Shown one piece after another: positions 11,673-23,604 of a stretch of 64,000 bases of DNA (its first letter is position 1; each line of letters opens with the position of its first letter). The notes under the pieces were generated by a model. That model did no database searches, was not told where the DNA came from, and worked only from the letters and a program-made list of their open reading frames with translations. The stretch spans positions 18,637,001 to 18,701,000 of the forward strand of contig CM045731.1 of NCBI GenBank assembly GCA_024760905.1, given 5' to 3'. The position numbers and the translations under genes were made by a program. The stretch comes from Plotosus lineatus (Eukaryota; Chordata; Actinopteri; Siluriformes; Plotosidae).

Positions 11673-11790
11673 TCATAGACATACACACAACTGAGCGATG
11701 AGCGATTAAAGGTTAAGGGCCTTAATCAAGGGTCCAACAGTGGTGATCATGGGGATTGAACTTCTGATGTTCGGATCAGTATTTTAATTT

Positions 11791-12535
11791 AATATAATTC
11801 AGTCAGACAGAAATCGTAGCCAGGAAATGTGTACCTCTAGTAAATTCTCACTTTGTAAGTTGTAAACATGACTCTCGAATATAATTTGGCTGATCTGGAC
11901 AGAATTATTCCAGAAACTCAAGCAAGCTTGTAATGTGTCACTAACAAGCAAAATGACACACTGCCTGAATCAAGCATATGGGTTTTTCTATCGCATTTGG
12001 TCCATGGCATGTGTGTCGACAAGTCAGAATCCATTCTGCAGCAGACACATCTGCTGCCATGCTTTCATGGGTTTTGATTAAAAGTGTCACAGGCTCCTTG
12101 GAATGATTCACAGATCCCCAGCCTCGATGCATTTCGGATGAAAACAACGCATGAAACAAACATTTAATTGATACCCGTTTATAGAAACAAAATAAAACGA
12201 GTACACTACTCGTGATGTATCCTGAAGAAATCTATTCAGGAAGTGACGTAAACAGTGTGTAACGGGCGTAACAGGTGTTTCAAGTGTTCTTGCATGAAGT
12301 GTGAAGCTTTGTTTGTTTCCCAGTGTGTTGGTCCCTACACATTTATTTTTCTTCTGTTTGCCTGGAAACAATGTTTGCAATTAATTTAAAACTAATTTCA
12401 TAAAAATGTGACACAATACAGTATATGAGATTCAAAGTATTTGGTGATAAGGACATATTTTTTTATTTTTAAGAATCAGCCTTCTTCCCCCACCAAACCC
12501 AGATTTTATTGGCTCGTTGCGAAGAGTAGGCCTCT
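11791..12535. other. No gene recognised
   Basis: Two overlapping open stretches on the - strand show no recognisable domain. Confidence 0.5.
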
Positions 12536-13275
12536 TATTTACATCATTTATCAGACGCCCTTATCCAGAGTGACTTACACTGTTATACAGCAGAGCAATC
12601 AAGAGTTACGCCTACGGGGCGATGAGCTCGTTGGACAGGACCGTGTGGCGGTCGAGGTATCTGAGCAGGCGGACGAAAGCCTGAGTCTTTCGCTCCCTTG
12701 TGCTCCCTGTCTTGCTCTACTTGAGCGAGACATGGACGCTCATGATTGAGCTTGAACGACGACTGGACTCCTCCGTTACGACTCCCCTTCGCCGCATCTT
12801 CGGATACCACTGGCGGTACTTTGGTGGTACTTTGTTACCAACCGGAAGGTGCTCGAGGATGCAGGGATGGTAAGAGTAACCTGCTTGATCCGCGACCGTC
12901 AGCTGCACTACTACGGGCACTTGGCGCGTTTCCCGCCTTTGGATCCAGCACACCGGATCCTGTCCGTTCGAGATCCTTGGGGCTGGAGCCGATCGGAGGG
13001 ACGGCTGTGTGCAACGTGGTTGTCGCAGCTGAGGGCCGCCCTGCCGGGGGGTATGGGCCCTGCGCAGGCCTGGTCGATCGCTAGGAGACGGCCGGATGAG
13101 TGGAGGCGACTGGTGGACGCAGCGAAGTGCCGTCCCAGTGCATGCCCTCATACCTGACCTGACCTGAATTGAGAGTTAAGGGTTCAACAGTGGCAGCTTG
13201 GTGGTACAGGGGCTTGAGCCCACAACCTTTAGATTAGAACCCAGAGCCTTAACTACTGAGCCACCCCTGTGCCTA
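12536..13275 (+). mobile_element. Teleost SINE split by a LINE fragment
   Basis: 5' part 12536-12601 (TTTACATCATTTATCAGACG, CCCTTATCCAGAGTGACTTA) and 3' part 13179-13275 (AGGGTTCAACAGTGGCAGCT, ACCCAGAGCCTTAACTACTG). The LINE fragment lies at 12609-13171. Confidence 0.8.
12609..13171 (+). mobile_element. LINE 3' fragment inserted in a SINE
   Basis: Flanked by AGAGTTA at 12602-12608 and 13172-13178. Encodes the 3' end of a LINE ORF2-type protein (VLEDAGMVRVTCLIRDRQL and onward to FPPLDPAHRILSV; AWSIARRRPDEWRRLVDAAK; CPHT stop), with a frameshift near 12840. The short tail repeats TGACC. It splits a SINE (12536-12601 and 13179-13275). Confidence 0.82.
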
Positions 13276-13829
13276 GTCTTGAAACCAGGCAGCCATTTTC
13301 TTGCGAGGAGGAGGAGGAGAAGAAGAACATGAAGGACGAATAAAATAGATAGGCCACACCCTACTGATGGCACTGTTCAACTTTGCCATCATTGTTGTTG
13401 TTTATCTGTATAAGACTTACAAAAGCATGAATAGTGAGAGAAAAAAAAATAGGCATTGACATCTCAAGGCCATGGAGCATTACTGCAAAATTGCACAAAC
13501 TAAACCAAGATAGCAGACAGGAGGCACTGTTTTCTGAATTACTGTAAGTGGTTCAGAAAATGAAGGCATGACTATTATCGACTCCAAGACGATGGTGCGA
13601 TCTGATTGGCTGACTATCTAGGATCAAAAAACACTATCCCAAGTGAATAATGCTTGAATTGAAATGGCCGAAACTTACAGTTTCTTGCGGTCACTTGGCG
13701 CAGGTGCCATAAAAATCCATAATAAGTCCAGTTTAGGGTTTTTTTTAATTTCCATCTAGTATACACTAAAACTTTCAATTTAAAAAGACTTACGCTCTGC
13801 AACCTTACTTACTCCTGTGCACTCAACAA

Positions 13830-14110
13830 GCTCCATAAGAAAAAGCATGGAGTGGAAAAAAACGTCCCAAACACATTTTGGATGAACTGGAATACCGAAT
13901 GCACCCGGCATCTCCTTGTCTAATGTCAATTCCTGCCTCACTAAAGCGCTTGTACGTCAATGAGCACAAATCCCCGAAGCCACGCTCCAAAATCTAGTGG
14001 AAAGCTTTCCCAGAAGGACGGAGATTATTATAAGTATTAAAGTGGGACTAAATCTGGAAAGGGATGTCCAACAAGCACAGATGTGTGTTATGATCAGACG
14101 TTCATACTCT
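13830..14110 (+). repeat. Dispersed repeat fragment related to 53250-53420
   Basis: Contains AGCACAAATCCCCGAAGCCA, TCCAAAATCTAGTGGAAAGC and GGGACTAAATCTGGAAAGGG. Family not identified with certainty. Confidence 0.55.
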
Positions 14111-14151
14111 TTTGGCAGGTGAGCGTACATCTTATATAAAGTATGTGCAGT

Positions 14152-14470
14152 ATGCTTCTTCTTCTTCTTTTCCTTTCGGCTGTTCCCTTCAGGGGTTGCC
14201 ACAGCGAATCATCTGCCTCCATCTCACCCTATCCTTTGCATCTTCTTCTTTTACACCAACTGCCTTCATGTCCTCCTTCACCACATCCATAAATCTTCTC
14301 TTTGGTCTTCCTCTAGGCCTTCTGCCTGGTAGTTCCAACCTTAGCATCCTACGACCAATATATTCACCATCCCTCCTCTGTACATGTCCAAACCATCTCA
14401 ATCTAGCCTCTCTGACTTTGTCTCCAAAACTTCTAACATGTGCTGTCCCTCTGATGTAACTCATTCCTGA
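14152..14470 (-). mobile_element. RTE LINE 3' fragment (0.3 kb)
   Basis: Encodes [20 protein letters not shown] through [19 protein letters not shown] in an open frame of 91 residues. It ends in a (CTT)n tail as read on the + strand at 14155-14168. It is strongly 5'-truncated. Confidence 0.85.
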
Positions 14471-14756
14471 TCCTATCCATCCTCGTTCCTCCCAAAGAGG
14501 ACCAGCTCTGCCTCACGGTTTAAGGTAGTCTCTCGGGAAACTATTATTAAGGTCTGCTGTGTCGCTGTCAAAGAAAAAAAATAACAGAATTCATTCATAA
14601 ATTAGCTACTTTAGCTTTTTTTTTTGGCTTGCATGAGGTCTAGAGTACATCCCAGTAAACTCCGTGTGAAAGTAGAGTGAAGCTCTCCAGACCATACAAA
14701 GCCAAAACACAAACAGCCACCGCCCAGTATTTTATTATATATATTATTTTATTAAC

Positions 14757-15078
14757 CGTTTCATCCTAATTAACGTGACAAGGAGGCTAGCACCCATCTC
14801 AACCGACTCTGAGCGAAGGTAGAATACATTCTAGACAGCTTGCCCGGCCACTGCAGAGCAGAAACACGCTGATGGTTATGCGGCTCCTCTTTACGAAAGT
14901 CAGTAATGGTTCTTTTGCATGATCCTCTCACCATACATAGCGAGGGACATGGCCGGCCTTTGATAGCCCAGGTAGCTGCACAGGGGGGACAGCGGTGACA
15001 ACCCGGTGATAGTGGGGCTTGAATCCCCAACCTTGGGATAAGTAATGCAACACCCTACCACCGGGCCACCACTGCCCC
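14757..15078 (-). mobile_element. SINE with the same head but a different 3' half
   Basis: - strand: the head and TCACTATGTATGGTGAG body are joined after AAACACGCTGATG-equivalent sequence to a CTGTCTAGAATG / GAGATGGGTGCTAGCCTC / AATTAGGATGAAACGG 3' half shared with the other fish SINE family. The RTE-like tail is absent. Confidence 0.8.
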
Positions 15079-15323
15079 CTGCAGAAATAGTAAATATTTT
15101 ATACACTGTATAGTCTTGTATTTCCTGTTATAAGATAACAATAAATCATCTATAAGATTAGTATATAGTTCACCAGAATGGCACAATCTGATTGGTCTGG
15201 ATTACAAACCAATTATTCTGAGTGGATAATGCTTGAATCAAAATGATGAACATGCGTATAATTTTTTTATACGTTCCTCTAGTAGAATAAGAAACATAAA
15301 GCTTGCCATATGTAAAAATAGGG

Positions 15324-15650
15324 CAGTGGTGGCCAGGTGGTAAGGTGCTGGATCACTGATCCTAAGGTTGGGGGTTCAAGCCCCACTCTCCAGGTGTTGT
15401 CACTGTCCCTCCCCCCCAGTGCAGCTAACTGGGTTATCAAAGGCCAGCCATGTTTCGCTGTCTGTGGTGTGAGGTTCATGTAAAAGAACCATTCTTGACT
15501 TTCGAAAAGCCGTCAACATGTTTCCGTCCTGCGATGGCCTGGCGAGCTGTCCAGGGTGTGCTCTGCCCTCACCCGGAGTCAGCTGGGATGGGCGCCAGCC
15601 TCCCACAACCCTAATCAGGATTAAGCGGTGACAGAAAATGAACGATGATG
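15324..15650 (+). mobile_element. SINE with the same head and the alternative 3' half
   Basis: Head GGGCAGTGGTGGCCAGGTGG, then GTTTCCGTCCTGCGATGGCC, GTCCAGGGTGTGCTCTGCCC and AATCAGGATTAAGCGG. It is the same join point as 14757-15078, so a propagating chimera rather than a chance junction. Confidence 0.82.
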
Positions 15651-16314
15651 ATATGTAAAAATGATTTAAAACAGGATTTATAATCTTATGTATTTATTGT
15701 ATTGCGATTTTATTCCAGGAATTGTATTGACTCTATACTGAACCAATGGTTTCGTTTCTTAATATATAATCCTTCACAGCATGGATTCCCTCTCCCGCCC
15801 ACTTCCAAAGGAATCATCTGCTTCCACAGACACTTCTGACCAATCCCACCCACCACCCACTCCTGCTACATTTTTTCCTAAGCGCAATGACCCTGGCTGG
15901 GATAAAGCAGTTAGCCTAGCGTTTTAACTTAATAAACGTACGTACTGTATTACACAACGATGGTGACATGCACTTAGCGAGGATTGCCTGTCTCTCCAAA
16001 AAAAGAACCAGAAGGAGAACGATTACGCCATTTATCATGCTTACATTTTGCTCAGGATGTGGAGGTCATGTCAGTCGGCCCTCATCGTAAACAAGTATGC
16101 TAATAAAGACATGAAATCACACACACACCCCACCCCCCACCCCCCCAATCCCGCCATCAGGATATGACCTGTGACTCAGGCTAGGGTTGCACTTGTTTCC
16201 ACCAGTGAAATTCGCCACAGCAGATAAAGGCATCCTTTCAACAGTATCCTAGCAACCACGGTCAGTGAAAATCCGTGACCCTCATACACTACATCTGTCG
16301 CGCTAAAGACATGT

Positions 16315-16368
<54 letters not shown>

Positions 16369-16397
16369 TCTCTCACACGCGCTCTCTTGCTCGCTAG

Positions 16398-16456
<59 letters not shown>

Positions 16457-16871
16457 ACAGCAATAGAAAACGATAAGAATTTCATCATCCTCATGTCTAT
16501 CCTCTCAGTCTGCGGTCTTTCTACATATCTCTCGTCCTCTATCTCTCGACCACTCTCTATTCCTCTTCCATGTCTCTCCCATTTCCTCCACCCTCCCTAT
16601 TGTATTTTCTCTCCTTCGCACTTTAGTCTATCCATCACTTTTTCATCCCAGAGGTGCTTCAAACAGAGACCGCAACATTACCGAGCCTGTGTAGCACTCG
16701 GTCTGTGTGACAGGACTGCGAGTGGCAAGAATGTAAAACATGAGGATTTTTATCTCGATATATAATCACCTGTGTTCAGGTTGGATTTCACGTTAACATT
16801 TTATATCTTCTCTCTGCACCCTATACTCACTCCTTTTTATATTATTCTGGGTTATTATCTGTTGTTGTAGT
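15651..16871. other. Intergenic with microsatellites
   Basis: No gene seen apart from the CT/AC tracts at 16316-16454. Confidence 0.55.
16316..16454. repeat. (CT)n and (AC)n microsatellites
   Basis: CT tract with CTAT interruptions at 16316-16373, and AC tract at 16404-16454. Confidence 0.95.
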
Positions 16872-17745
16872 ATATCATTTTCTGAACTGATTTATCCTTA
16901 ATTATATTAATAAACGGCAGCCTAGCTCAGGCAACGCTAAGCGAAGGCGTGGTACATCCTGAACAGCTCGCCCTGACCATCGCAGAGACAACATTCACAA
17001 CCTTTCATGCTCACACCCACAGCTGAGGCAATGTAGAATAGCTAATTAGCCTAAATTGTGTTTCTTTCAACTGTAGAAGGAAACCCAGAGAGAACATGCA
17101 AAGTCCACACAGAAACAGCCTCCTCCGACCCGGGGCATCTCTGTGTCACCTATAAGCTGGAGGAAGTTCTCTAAACCAGAATTTCACACAATCGAGATGT
17201 GTTCAGTGGCATAATGGTTAGCACGTCTACCACCTCACAGCAAGGCGGTCTTGGGTTCGCATTCTGGGCTTGGCGAGGGTGTTTCTGCGTGATGTTTGCA
17301 TGTTGAGCCGATGGTTGACTCCAAGGATCTGAGGATGTGCACATTAAGCGAACTGGCTGTTCCGACCATCGGCACTCATTTGTCGAATCCCGTACTCCAA
17401 CAAGGGGTGTGGTGAGGCTGGATCCTCACTCAGTCGACACTGGGTGAAGGCATAATACACCCTGAACAAGTCAACACACACCATTACAGGATCAATACGC
17501 ACCCACAAACATGAACACTCACTCTCACACTATGGGGCAAATGTGGAACAGCCGATTAGCTGGATGTACATGTCTGTAGACTGTGGAAGGAAACCGGAGT
17601 ACTTGGAGTATACCCACGCAACCACCCTAACTCCGCACAGAAATGTCCTCTCCAAGCCCATTAATCCAACCCAGGACCTTCTTGCTGTGAGGTCAAGTGT
17701 TACTGTGGACAAATTACAAAATACAACTGGTGAACACCGCCACCC
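16872..17745. mobile_element. Cluster of GTGGTTAGC-type SINEs in both orientations
   Basis: 16872-17150 (-), 17205-17400 (+, with head GTGGCATAATGGTTAGCACG) and 17395-17745 (-) lie almost end to end. Confidence 0.65.
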
Positions 17746-17912
17746 TACATTGAAAAGGTTCATAGTGCAAATCTAAGCCAATTACTTTTTCCTGTAGAGT
17801 TTGTATGGTCACCCGTGCTTGTATGGGACTCCGGATTCCTCCCACAGCCCAACAACCTGCACAATAGGTCAACTGTCTGCTCTAAGTTGTCCATAGGCGT
17901 GGTTATGAGTGT

Positions 17913-18354
17913 CAAATCAGTCCTTATTTATGGCTCGGAAACATGGAGAGCCATCCATAGCAGCTACAAGAAGATCCACACTTTCATCAACAATTGCCTC
18001 CGGCAGATCGTGCGTGTGAAGTGGTTTGACAGAGTGCCAAACAGCAAACTGTGGTCAAGGGCAAACCAAGAGCCTATGGACGTCCAGATCCGAAGAAGGA
18101 AATGGCGATGGGTTGGCCACACATTGAGGAAGGAACCTTCAAGTATCGCACGCCAAGCACTTGACCGGGACCCGCAGGGGAAAAGAAGGCGAGGGTGCCC
18201 AAAACAGACCTGGCGAAGGATCGGCATTGCCGAACTGAAGACCATCGGCATGACGTGGGAGGCAGGCAAGAAAAACGCCAGAGACCGCAGGAAGTGGCGA
18301 GCTACTGTTGAGGCCCTATGTTCTGCAAGGAGCGAGGAGGACTAAGTCAAGTAA
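17913..18354 (+). mobile_element. LINE 3' fragment (third family) with 14-bp target duplication
   Basis: Flanked by GTGGTTATGAGTGT at 17899-17912 and 18355-18368. Encodes VLIYGSETWRAIHSSYKKIH, RRRKWRWVGHTLRKEPSSIA, RQALDRDPQGKRRRGCPKQT and ends EALCSARSEED stop, the C-terminal end of a non-LTR retrotransposon polyprotein. The 442-bp insert is in one open frame and interrupts a SINE. Confidence 0.88.
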
Positions 18355-19137
18355 GTGGTTATGAGTGTGTATGGCCGCTGATGTCTGTATTTGCCATGTG
18401 ATACGGCGGTGACTTGTTCAGCACGTGCTCAAATTCTGTGTATCTGCAGATAAGCAATACATAGATAAATGCCAAAGATATTAAGTTGAAATAACAGCAA
18501 GCTAATGATCGAATCTGATGCTCTTTAACAGATGGGATTAATTAATTCATTCATTGTGGGTCACTGGGGAGCTGAAGCTCGTCCCAGGTGACATTGGGCA
18601 AGAGGCGGGGTAGACCCTTGACAAAACCAAATCACTGTCAGACCAACACAGAGAGACAGCCATTCACACTCACGTTATCACTCATGGGCAATTCTGAGTA
18701 GCCAGTTGATATAATCTGAATATCTTTGGACTGTTGGAAGAAACCGGAGCACCCAGAGGAAACCCAGAGAGGTATGGGGAGAACTGATGAACCAGCAGGC
18801 CACAGAGTTAACCACTGCATGCTATAGACTAGCAAAGGGCTTCCTTCTGACACCGGGTTCTGTATACCTTACAGTCTGGACAGAACTTCACTCACTCACT
18901 TATTAGCCAAATCACTTAATCATACCAGGGTTGGGTAGGGGCTGGAGTCTATCTCAGCCAACACAGGGTGAAGGAGAGGTACACGCTGAATAGCTTGCCA
19001 GACCATTGCAAGGCTAACACACACACAACCATTCACACACTCGCATCCCGGGGCGATTTGGAAGAGTCAATTTTCCTAATGTGCATGTCTTTGGACTGTG
19101 GGAGGAAATCGGAGTACACTTCACTTATCCCTTAACA

Positions 19138-19430
19138 TCCGGGGATGTCATTGGGGTGCCTTCATGGCGAGATTTGGGCTGATTTGGCCTGGCGGTGCCC
19201 ATCCCTCTCCAGGTCGTAGAAACACGCTGACGGCTTTGCAGCCTACTCTTTACGAAAGTCAGCAATGGTTCTTTTACTTGAACCTCTCACCATAGACAGT
19301 GAGAGACATGTCCAGCCTTTGACAACCCAGTTAGCTGCACTGGAGGAACAATGACAACCTTGTGGGGACTCGAAGCCCCAACCTTAGGATCGGCGATCCT
19401 GCGCCTTAACCACTAGACCACCACTGTCAG
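19138..19430 (-). mobile_element. SINE with the same head but a third 3' end
   Basis: - strand: standard head and body down to the AAACACGCTGACGGC equivalent, then a tail unlike either other version (CACCGCCAGGCCAAATCAGC, TGACATCCCCGGATG, AAGGGATAAG). It is inserted in another SINE, whose halves are 18890-19137 and 19432-19570. Confidence 0.65.
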
Positions 19431-20049
19431 GAGTACAGTCCTCGGATAAACCCAACGCGATGCACAAGGAGAACATGCAAAACTGTGCACAGAAATGCCC
19501 TCACTGAGCCTGAGACTCAAACCAAGTACCTTTTTGCTGAGAGACAGATAAGTTAGCCACGATATGACTATGTTGGGAGATCCTGTGGGAGGAAACAGGA
19601 GTACTCGGATGAACCGAATGCAAGCACAGAGAGAACATGCACTCAGATCTGCACACAGAAGTCAAGCCCGGGACTCGAACCCAGGACTATCTTGCTGTGA
19701 GGCGAACCTTCTTACCACTATAATATCACGGTGCCATGCTGGAGCAAGCGAACTTGGGCATCCACACTTTTTTTAAGAGTCATGCAGATTTTTGCCCCCC
19801 CAGGTTCCTACAGATATTTTATTGGCTGTCGTGTTCCATGACCAGCAAGTGTATCAAAACACTCATTAGCCCAAACCTACAGGGAGCTGTCTGTTAGAGA
19901 GTCTGAGACTAACTGTCATTTCATTCCAACGGTGAGACTTAAATGACATTCATCACCACAGTGTTAATTTATTTTTCCTCTCATCGTAGCACTTTACAAC
20001 CCAGTTCTTTAATTATACAGATTTGTATGATGATGATGATGATGATGAT

Positions 20050-20398
20050 GATGATAATGATTTCCTTTCGGCTTTTTCCCTTTTTCAGGGGTCGCCACAG
20101 CGAGTGATTCGCACATTTGATTTGGCATAGGTTTTTACGTCGGATGGCCTTCCTGACACAATCTTTTTAGCAAGGGACAGAAACACGCTAACGGCTTTGC
20201 AGCTACTCTTGAAGAAAGCCAGCGATGGTTCTTTTACATGAACCTCTCACCATAGACAGTGACAGACATGGCCGGCCTTTGATAAGCCAGTTAGCTGCAC
20301 TGGGGGGGGGTTTACAACCCTGTGGAGGGTGGGACTCGAACCCCCAACTTTAGGATCACCCATCCAGCACCCTATACCACTAGACCACCACTGCCCCA
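20050..20398 (-). mobile_element. SINE with RTE-derived tail
   Basis: - strand copy with head near 20398 (CCACCACTGCCCC in + reading) and tail TTTCCTTTCGGCTTTTTCCC at 20060. It is inserted at a (GAT)n tract (20030-20055). Confidence 0.82.
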
Positions 20399-20483
20399 CA
20401 GATTTCTCTGATGTATGTATATAAATATAAATGTTTCGAAGATTGCTATCAGAGAAAGTGATGGTTAAACTGATTGTCTAGAC

Positions 20484-20780
20484 CAGGGGTCCCCAACCCC
20501 AGGTCCATGGACCGGTACCGGTCTGCGGATCATTTGATACCGGTCCGCAAACAAAATCTTTCATGGTACAAATTATAGTTTTTTTTCTTTGACTGTTTTT
20601 GACATTGTCACAGAAGCACTGAAGGCCTTTCTTCCCTTTCCAACCACATATCTTTGTGAGGCGGGGCTTTCTGCAGTGACAGCCACTAAAACAAGCCTAC
20701 CGAGTAGACTCTAACCGGACCGCGGAAACATTTTCAAACATAATACTGGTCCCTGGTACAAAAAAGGTTGGACACCACTG
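20484..20780 (+). mobile_element. hAT (Charlie-like) fragment with 8-bp duplication
   Basis: GTCTAGAC at 20476-20483 and 20781-20788, with ends CAGGGGTCCCCAACCCC and GTTGGACACCACTG. The interior at 20624-20695 encodes PFPTTYLCEAGFSAVTATKT, the conserved C-terminal dimerisation segment of hAT transposases. 297 bp, so internally deleted. Confidence 0.9.
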
Positions 20781-20824
20781 GTCTAGACAGACTATACACA
20801 CATTTTATATATATATATATATAT

Positions 20825-21256
20825 ACATAGTGATCCCTTGCTACTTCGTACTTCATGCATCACGGTTTTTAAAAAATATTCATCAAAAAATAAAAAAATA
20901 AGGAAATTAAGGAAAAATAGGGGGAAATTTAAGGGAAATGATGCAAAACAAGGCCAATTATGCAAAAAAAACCCTAACAAACAACCCCCCCAACAAAACT
21001 ACTTACTTATGTGAAGTGCGTATCTGAGTGTATGCGCACGCGCGACTGTATGTGTGTGTATTTATGTTTTATTCACAGCTTAGTCATTATTTTTGAATGT
21101 TTAATTGTTATTATAAGCATTTATAGCATTGAATATGTATTTATTGATGTTATATACACATATACATGTACGTAAATTTTAGTCGGGGTTGATCCAACTT
21201 CACGGAAATCGGTGGTCATGGAGTTCTCGGTCCCCATTAACATGGAAAGTGAGGAT

Positions 21257-21259
<3 letters not shown>
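20825..21259. mobile_element. Tigger-like MITE, CAGGGATCCC family, copy 2
   Basis: Degenerate left end (GTGATCCCTTGCTACTTCG) and right end GAAAGTGAGGATCCCTA, running directly into the TA microsatellite. The internal sequence matches copy 1. Confidence 0.75.
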
Positions 21260-21313
<54 letters not shown>

Positions 21314-21349
21314 ACACACAATATACATACATATATATATATATACACA

Positions 21350-21439
<90 letters not shown>

Positions 21440-21442
21440 ATA

Positions 21443-21533
<91 letters not shown>

Positions 21534-21534
21534 T
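21259..21534. repeat. Compound TA/TG microsatellite, 276 bp
   Basis: Almost uninterrupted (TA)n with TACACA spacers, ending in (TG)n at 21495-21531. It abuts the right end of the Tigger-like MITE at 20825-21259. Confidence 0.97.
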
Positions 21535-21659
21535 GTGTAAAAACCTTCAACACAATATTGTTTAATTAAACAATTAAACAATTACTAAGAGAGAAAGATA
21601 ATTTTTCAAGCAAAAACATAAAGAAAGCTGCAGGTTTTGCATGCAAATAAAGAAGCAAG

Positions 21660-21810
21660 TGCCAGTCTCCAGTTTCCTCCCACAGTCCAAAGACATGCAC
21701 ATTAGCCTTACTACCTGTTCCAAATTGCCTCTATGGTAGCCTTTACTTAAAGTCAATTGAAATTATGCCCCACGACCCTAAGTAGGATTAAGTGTCTCAG
21801 CAAATGAGTG
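21660..21810 (+). mobile_element. GTGGTTAGC-type SINE fragment
   Basis: CCCACAGTCCAAAGACATGC through GGATTAAGTGTCTCAGC; the middle is deleted. Confidence 0.6.
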
Positions 21811-21973
21811 AATATATTAATTATATGCGATACACAATAGTATAGTACAGTATATTATAATACAGTATATTATAGTACAGTATGATGAGGTATGTTATAG
21901 TATGGCATGACAAAATATGGTATGGTGACACACAGCATATGTGGAAACTGATCCTTCCCTGCAGCTGCTTTAC

Positions 21974-21975
<2 letters not shown>

Positions 21976-22026
<51 letters not shown>
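21976..22026. repeat. (AC)n microsatellite
   Basis: About 25 uninterrupted CA units. Confidence 0.96.
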
Positions 22027-22029
<3 letters not shown>

Positions 22030-22399
22030 GCCTGTTCAACTTGACCAGATGTTGGCCTCCCACTGATGTGATTGCAGTGCAGTATTTTATGTATTGTATC
22101 TTATCAGTAGCAGTAAATCACTGACCCATGCCCAAGGGCAATTCATACTATATGAAGACAAGTGAAGAGGGACAGAAGGTAGGATGGAAGGATGGAAGGA
22201 TGGACGGACGGAAAGAAGGAAGGAATAAAAGGCCAGCTCTTTGGATGAATGCATTACTGTACGTCTATATCACAGCTCAGACTGGTGTCTGCTTATTTCA
22301 ACCACTTTACCCCATCATCTATTTTTATTTTAAAATAAACAACCTTGCAGAGGAGACGCTGATTTATGTGATGGTGCTATTGGATGATTATACACTAAC

Positions 22400-22675
22400 T
22401 ATATGATGGCGTGCCGCAGGTTGTCTCCAGCTCCAGCGCGCGCACGCGCTCAGACTGCTGTTGCCCTGTCCGTGTCTCTGTCCCTGTCTCGCATGAGCGC
22501 GCGCGCGCGCGCGTGTGCCCTGTGACAGTCGGTTTAAAAAAAAAAAAAAAAAAAAACCACAAATTGCTTGGAACCGGGCTCACGTCTTTTACCATTACTA
22601 TCCTCCAATGAACAATGAATCTCTGAAGCTCACGTCCAGATATCCTTGAGATGTAGATATGGGTGTGGAGGATGC

Positions 22676-22730
<55 letters not shown>

Positions 22731-23300
22731 ATAACAGACTGATTCCTGATCTGCGGTGAGATACAGTCTGATCTCCACCCACAGTGTTAACTTAATTATA
22801 CAGCCCGCTAATATTACGGAGTTGACCGCTGCGGTGTCGGATATTACGGAGTTGACGTTTCCAGCGTGTAGGCGATTCGCCGAGCGCAAGGCGACACACT
22901 ACCTAGGATGAAGATGGATGCATGCATGGGTGGATTGATGGATTAATGAATATGACGGTGCCGGACAACGTCAGAAGCCATCAGCAACCTTATCGCAGTC
23001 CTGATCCTCTCCCTGTCCCTAAACCCTGCACGAGCGGCTGGCTGCAGAATGCGGCATGATTTCCGGTCGCTATTTACCTCTCCGCCATGGTCCCGTTTTC
23101 CTTTTCCTTTCGCCTGTTATAATCCCGGGAAGGTAATCCACAGAACGTCAGTCATGGTGCTGAACGGATCTCCGTCACCGCAGTACAGATATCTGGAGCA
23201 CGCGCTCTATCTCACCCGCGTCTCCGTCACCACCGACAACCTGACGTCATCTTGCACTCTTGGATGGTGGATGGCCAGCGGGTTGCCATGACATCAGTGC
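22400..23300. promoter_or_regulatory. GC/CpG-enriched stretch, possible promoter; no gene assigned
   Basis: This is the most CpG-rich part of the left half: (GC)n at 22499-22513, many CG dinucleotides at 22790-22880 and 23030-23290, and a CRE-like TGACGTCAT near 23243-23251. No exon with recognisable homology was found on either strand. It also contains a poly(A) tract (22536-22556) and a (GA)n tract (22682-22728). The promoter call rests on base composition alone. Confidence 0.2.
22682..22728. repeat. (GA)n microsatellite
   Basis: About 23 GA units in the CpG-rich stretch. Confidence 0.96.
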
Positions 23301-23328
23301 AACGCCGACTCTTCAGCACAAATATATA

Positions 23329-23333
<5 letters not shown>

Positions 23334-23411
<78 letters not shown>
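23334..23411. repeat. (TA)n microsatellite
   Basis: About 39 TA units. A second tract of about 33 units follows at 23533-23599. Confidence 0.97.
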
Positions 23412-23413
<2 letters not shown>

Positions 23414-23530
23414 TGTTTTTAATTTATTATTGGTTTTATAATTATATATACTGTACATATGCATTACATAAATAAATTATTATATTAGTATGCAAATGTG
23501 TACTTTGATGTTATGTTTTAAAGGAGAAAT

Positions 23531-23532
<2 letters not shown>

Positions 23533-23599
<67 letters not shown>
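23533..23599. repeat. (TA)n microsatellite
   Basis: About 33 uninterrupted TA units. Confidence 0.97.

Positions 23600-23604
<5 letters not shown>

Larger units (their letters stand above)
10722..11790 (+). mobile_element. Same teleost SINE family, split by microsatellites and two other SINEs
   Basis: 5' part 10722-10773 (TTACATTTACAGTATTTGGC) and 3' part 11690-11790 (GATTAAAGGTTAAGGGCCTT, CAAGGGTCCAACAGTGG, GATTGAACTTCTGATGTTCG). Between them are (TA)n, (TG)n, a SINE at 10857-11150, more (TA)n, a SINE at 11244-11584 and more (TA)n. Confidence 0.7.
17805..19740. mobile_element. Further SINE cluster, several interrupted
   Basis: 17805-17898 plus 18369-18470 (+) split by the LINE fragment; 18545-18830 (-); 18890-19137 plus 19432-19570 (-) split by another SINE; 19560-19740 (-). 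Confidence 0.6.

Noticed and set aside
12717..13151. A 144-codon Arg/Pro-rich frame on the - strand
   Set aside because: It is antisense to the LINE fragment at 12609-13171; the + strand has the recognisable LINE C-terminus.
21189..21581. Several overlapping open frames of 110-126 codons
   Set aside because: They translate TA/TG microsatellite (runs of Tyr-Ile or Thr-His) and exist in several frames on both strands at once.
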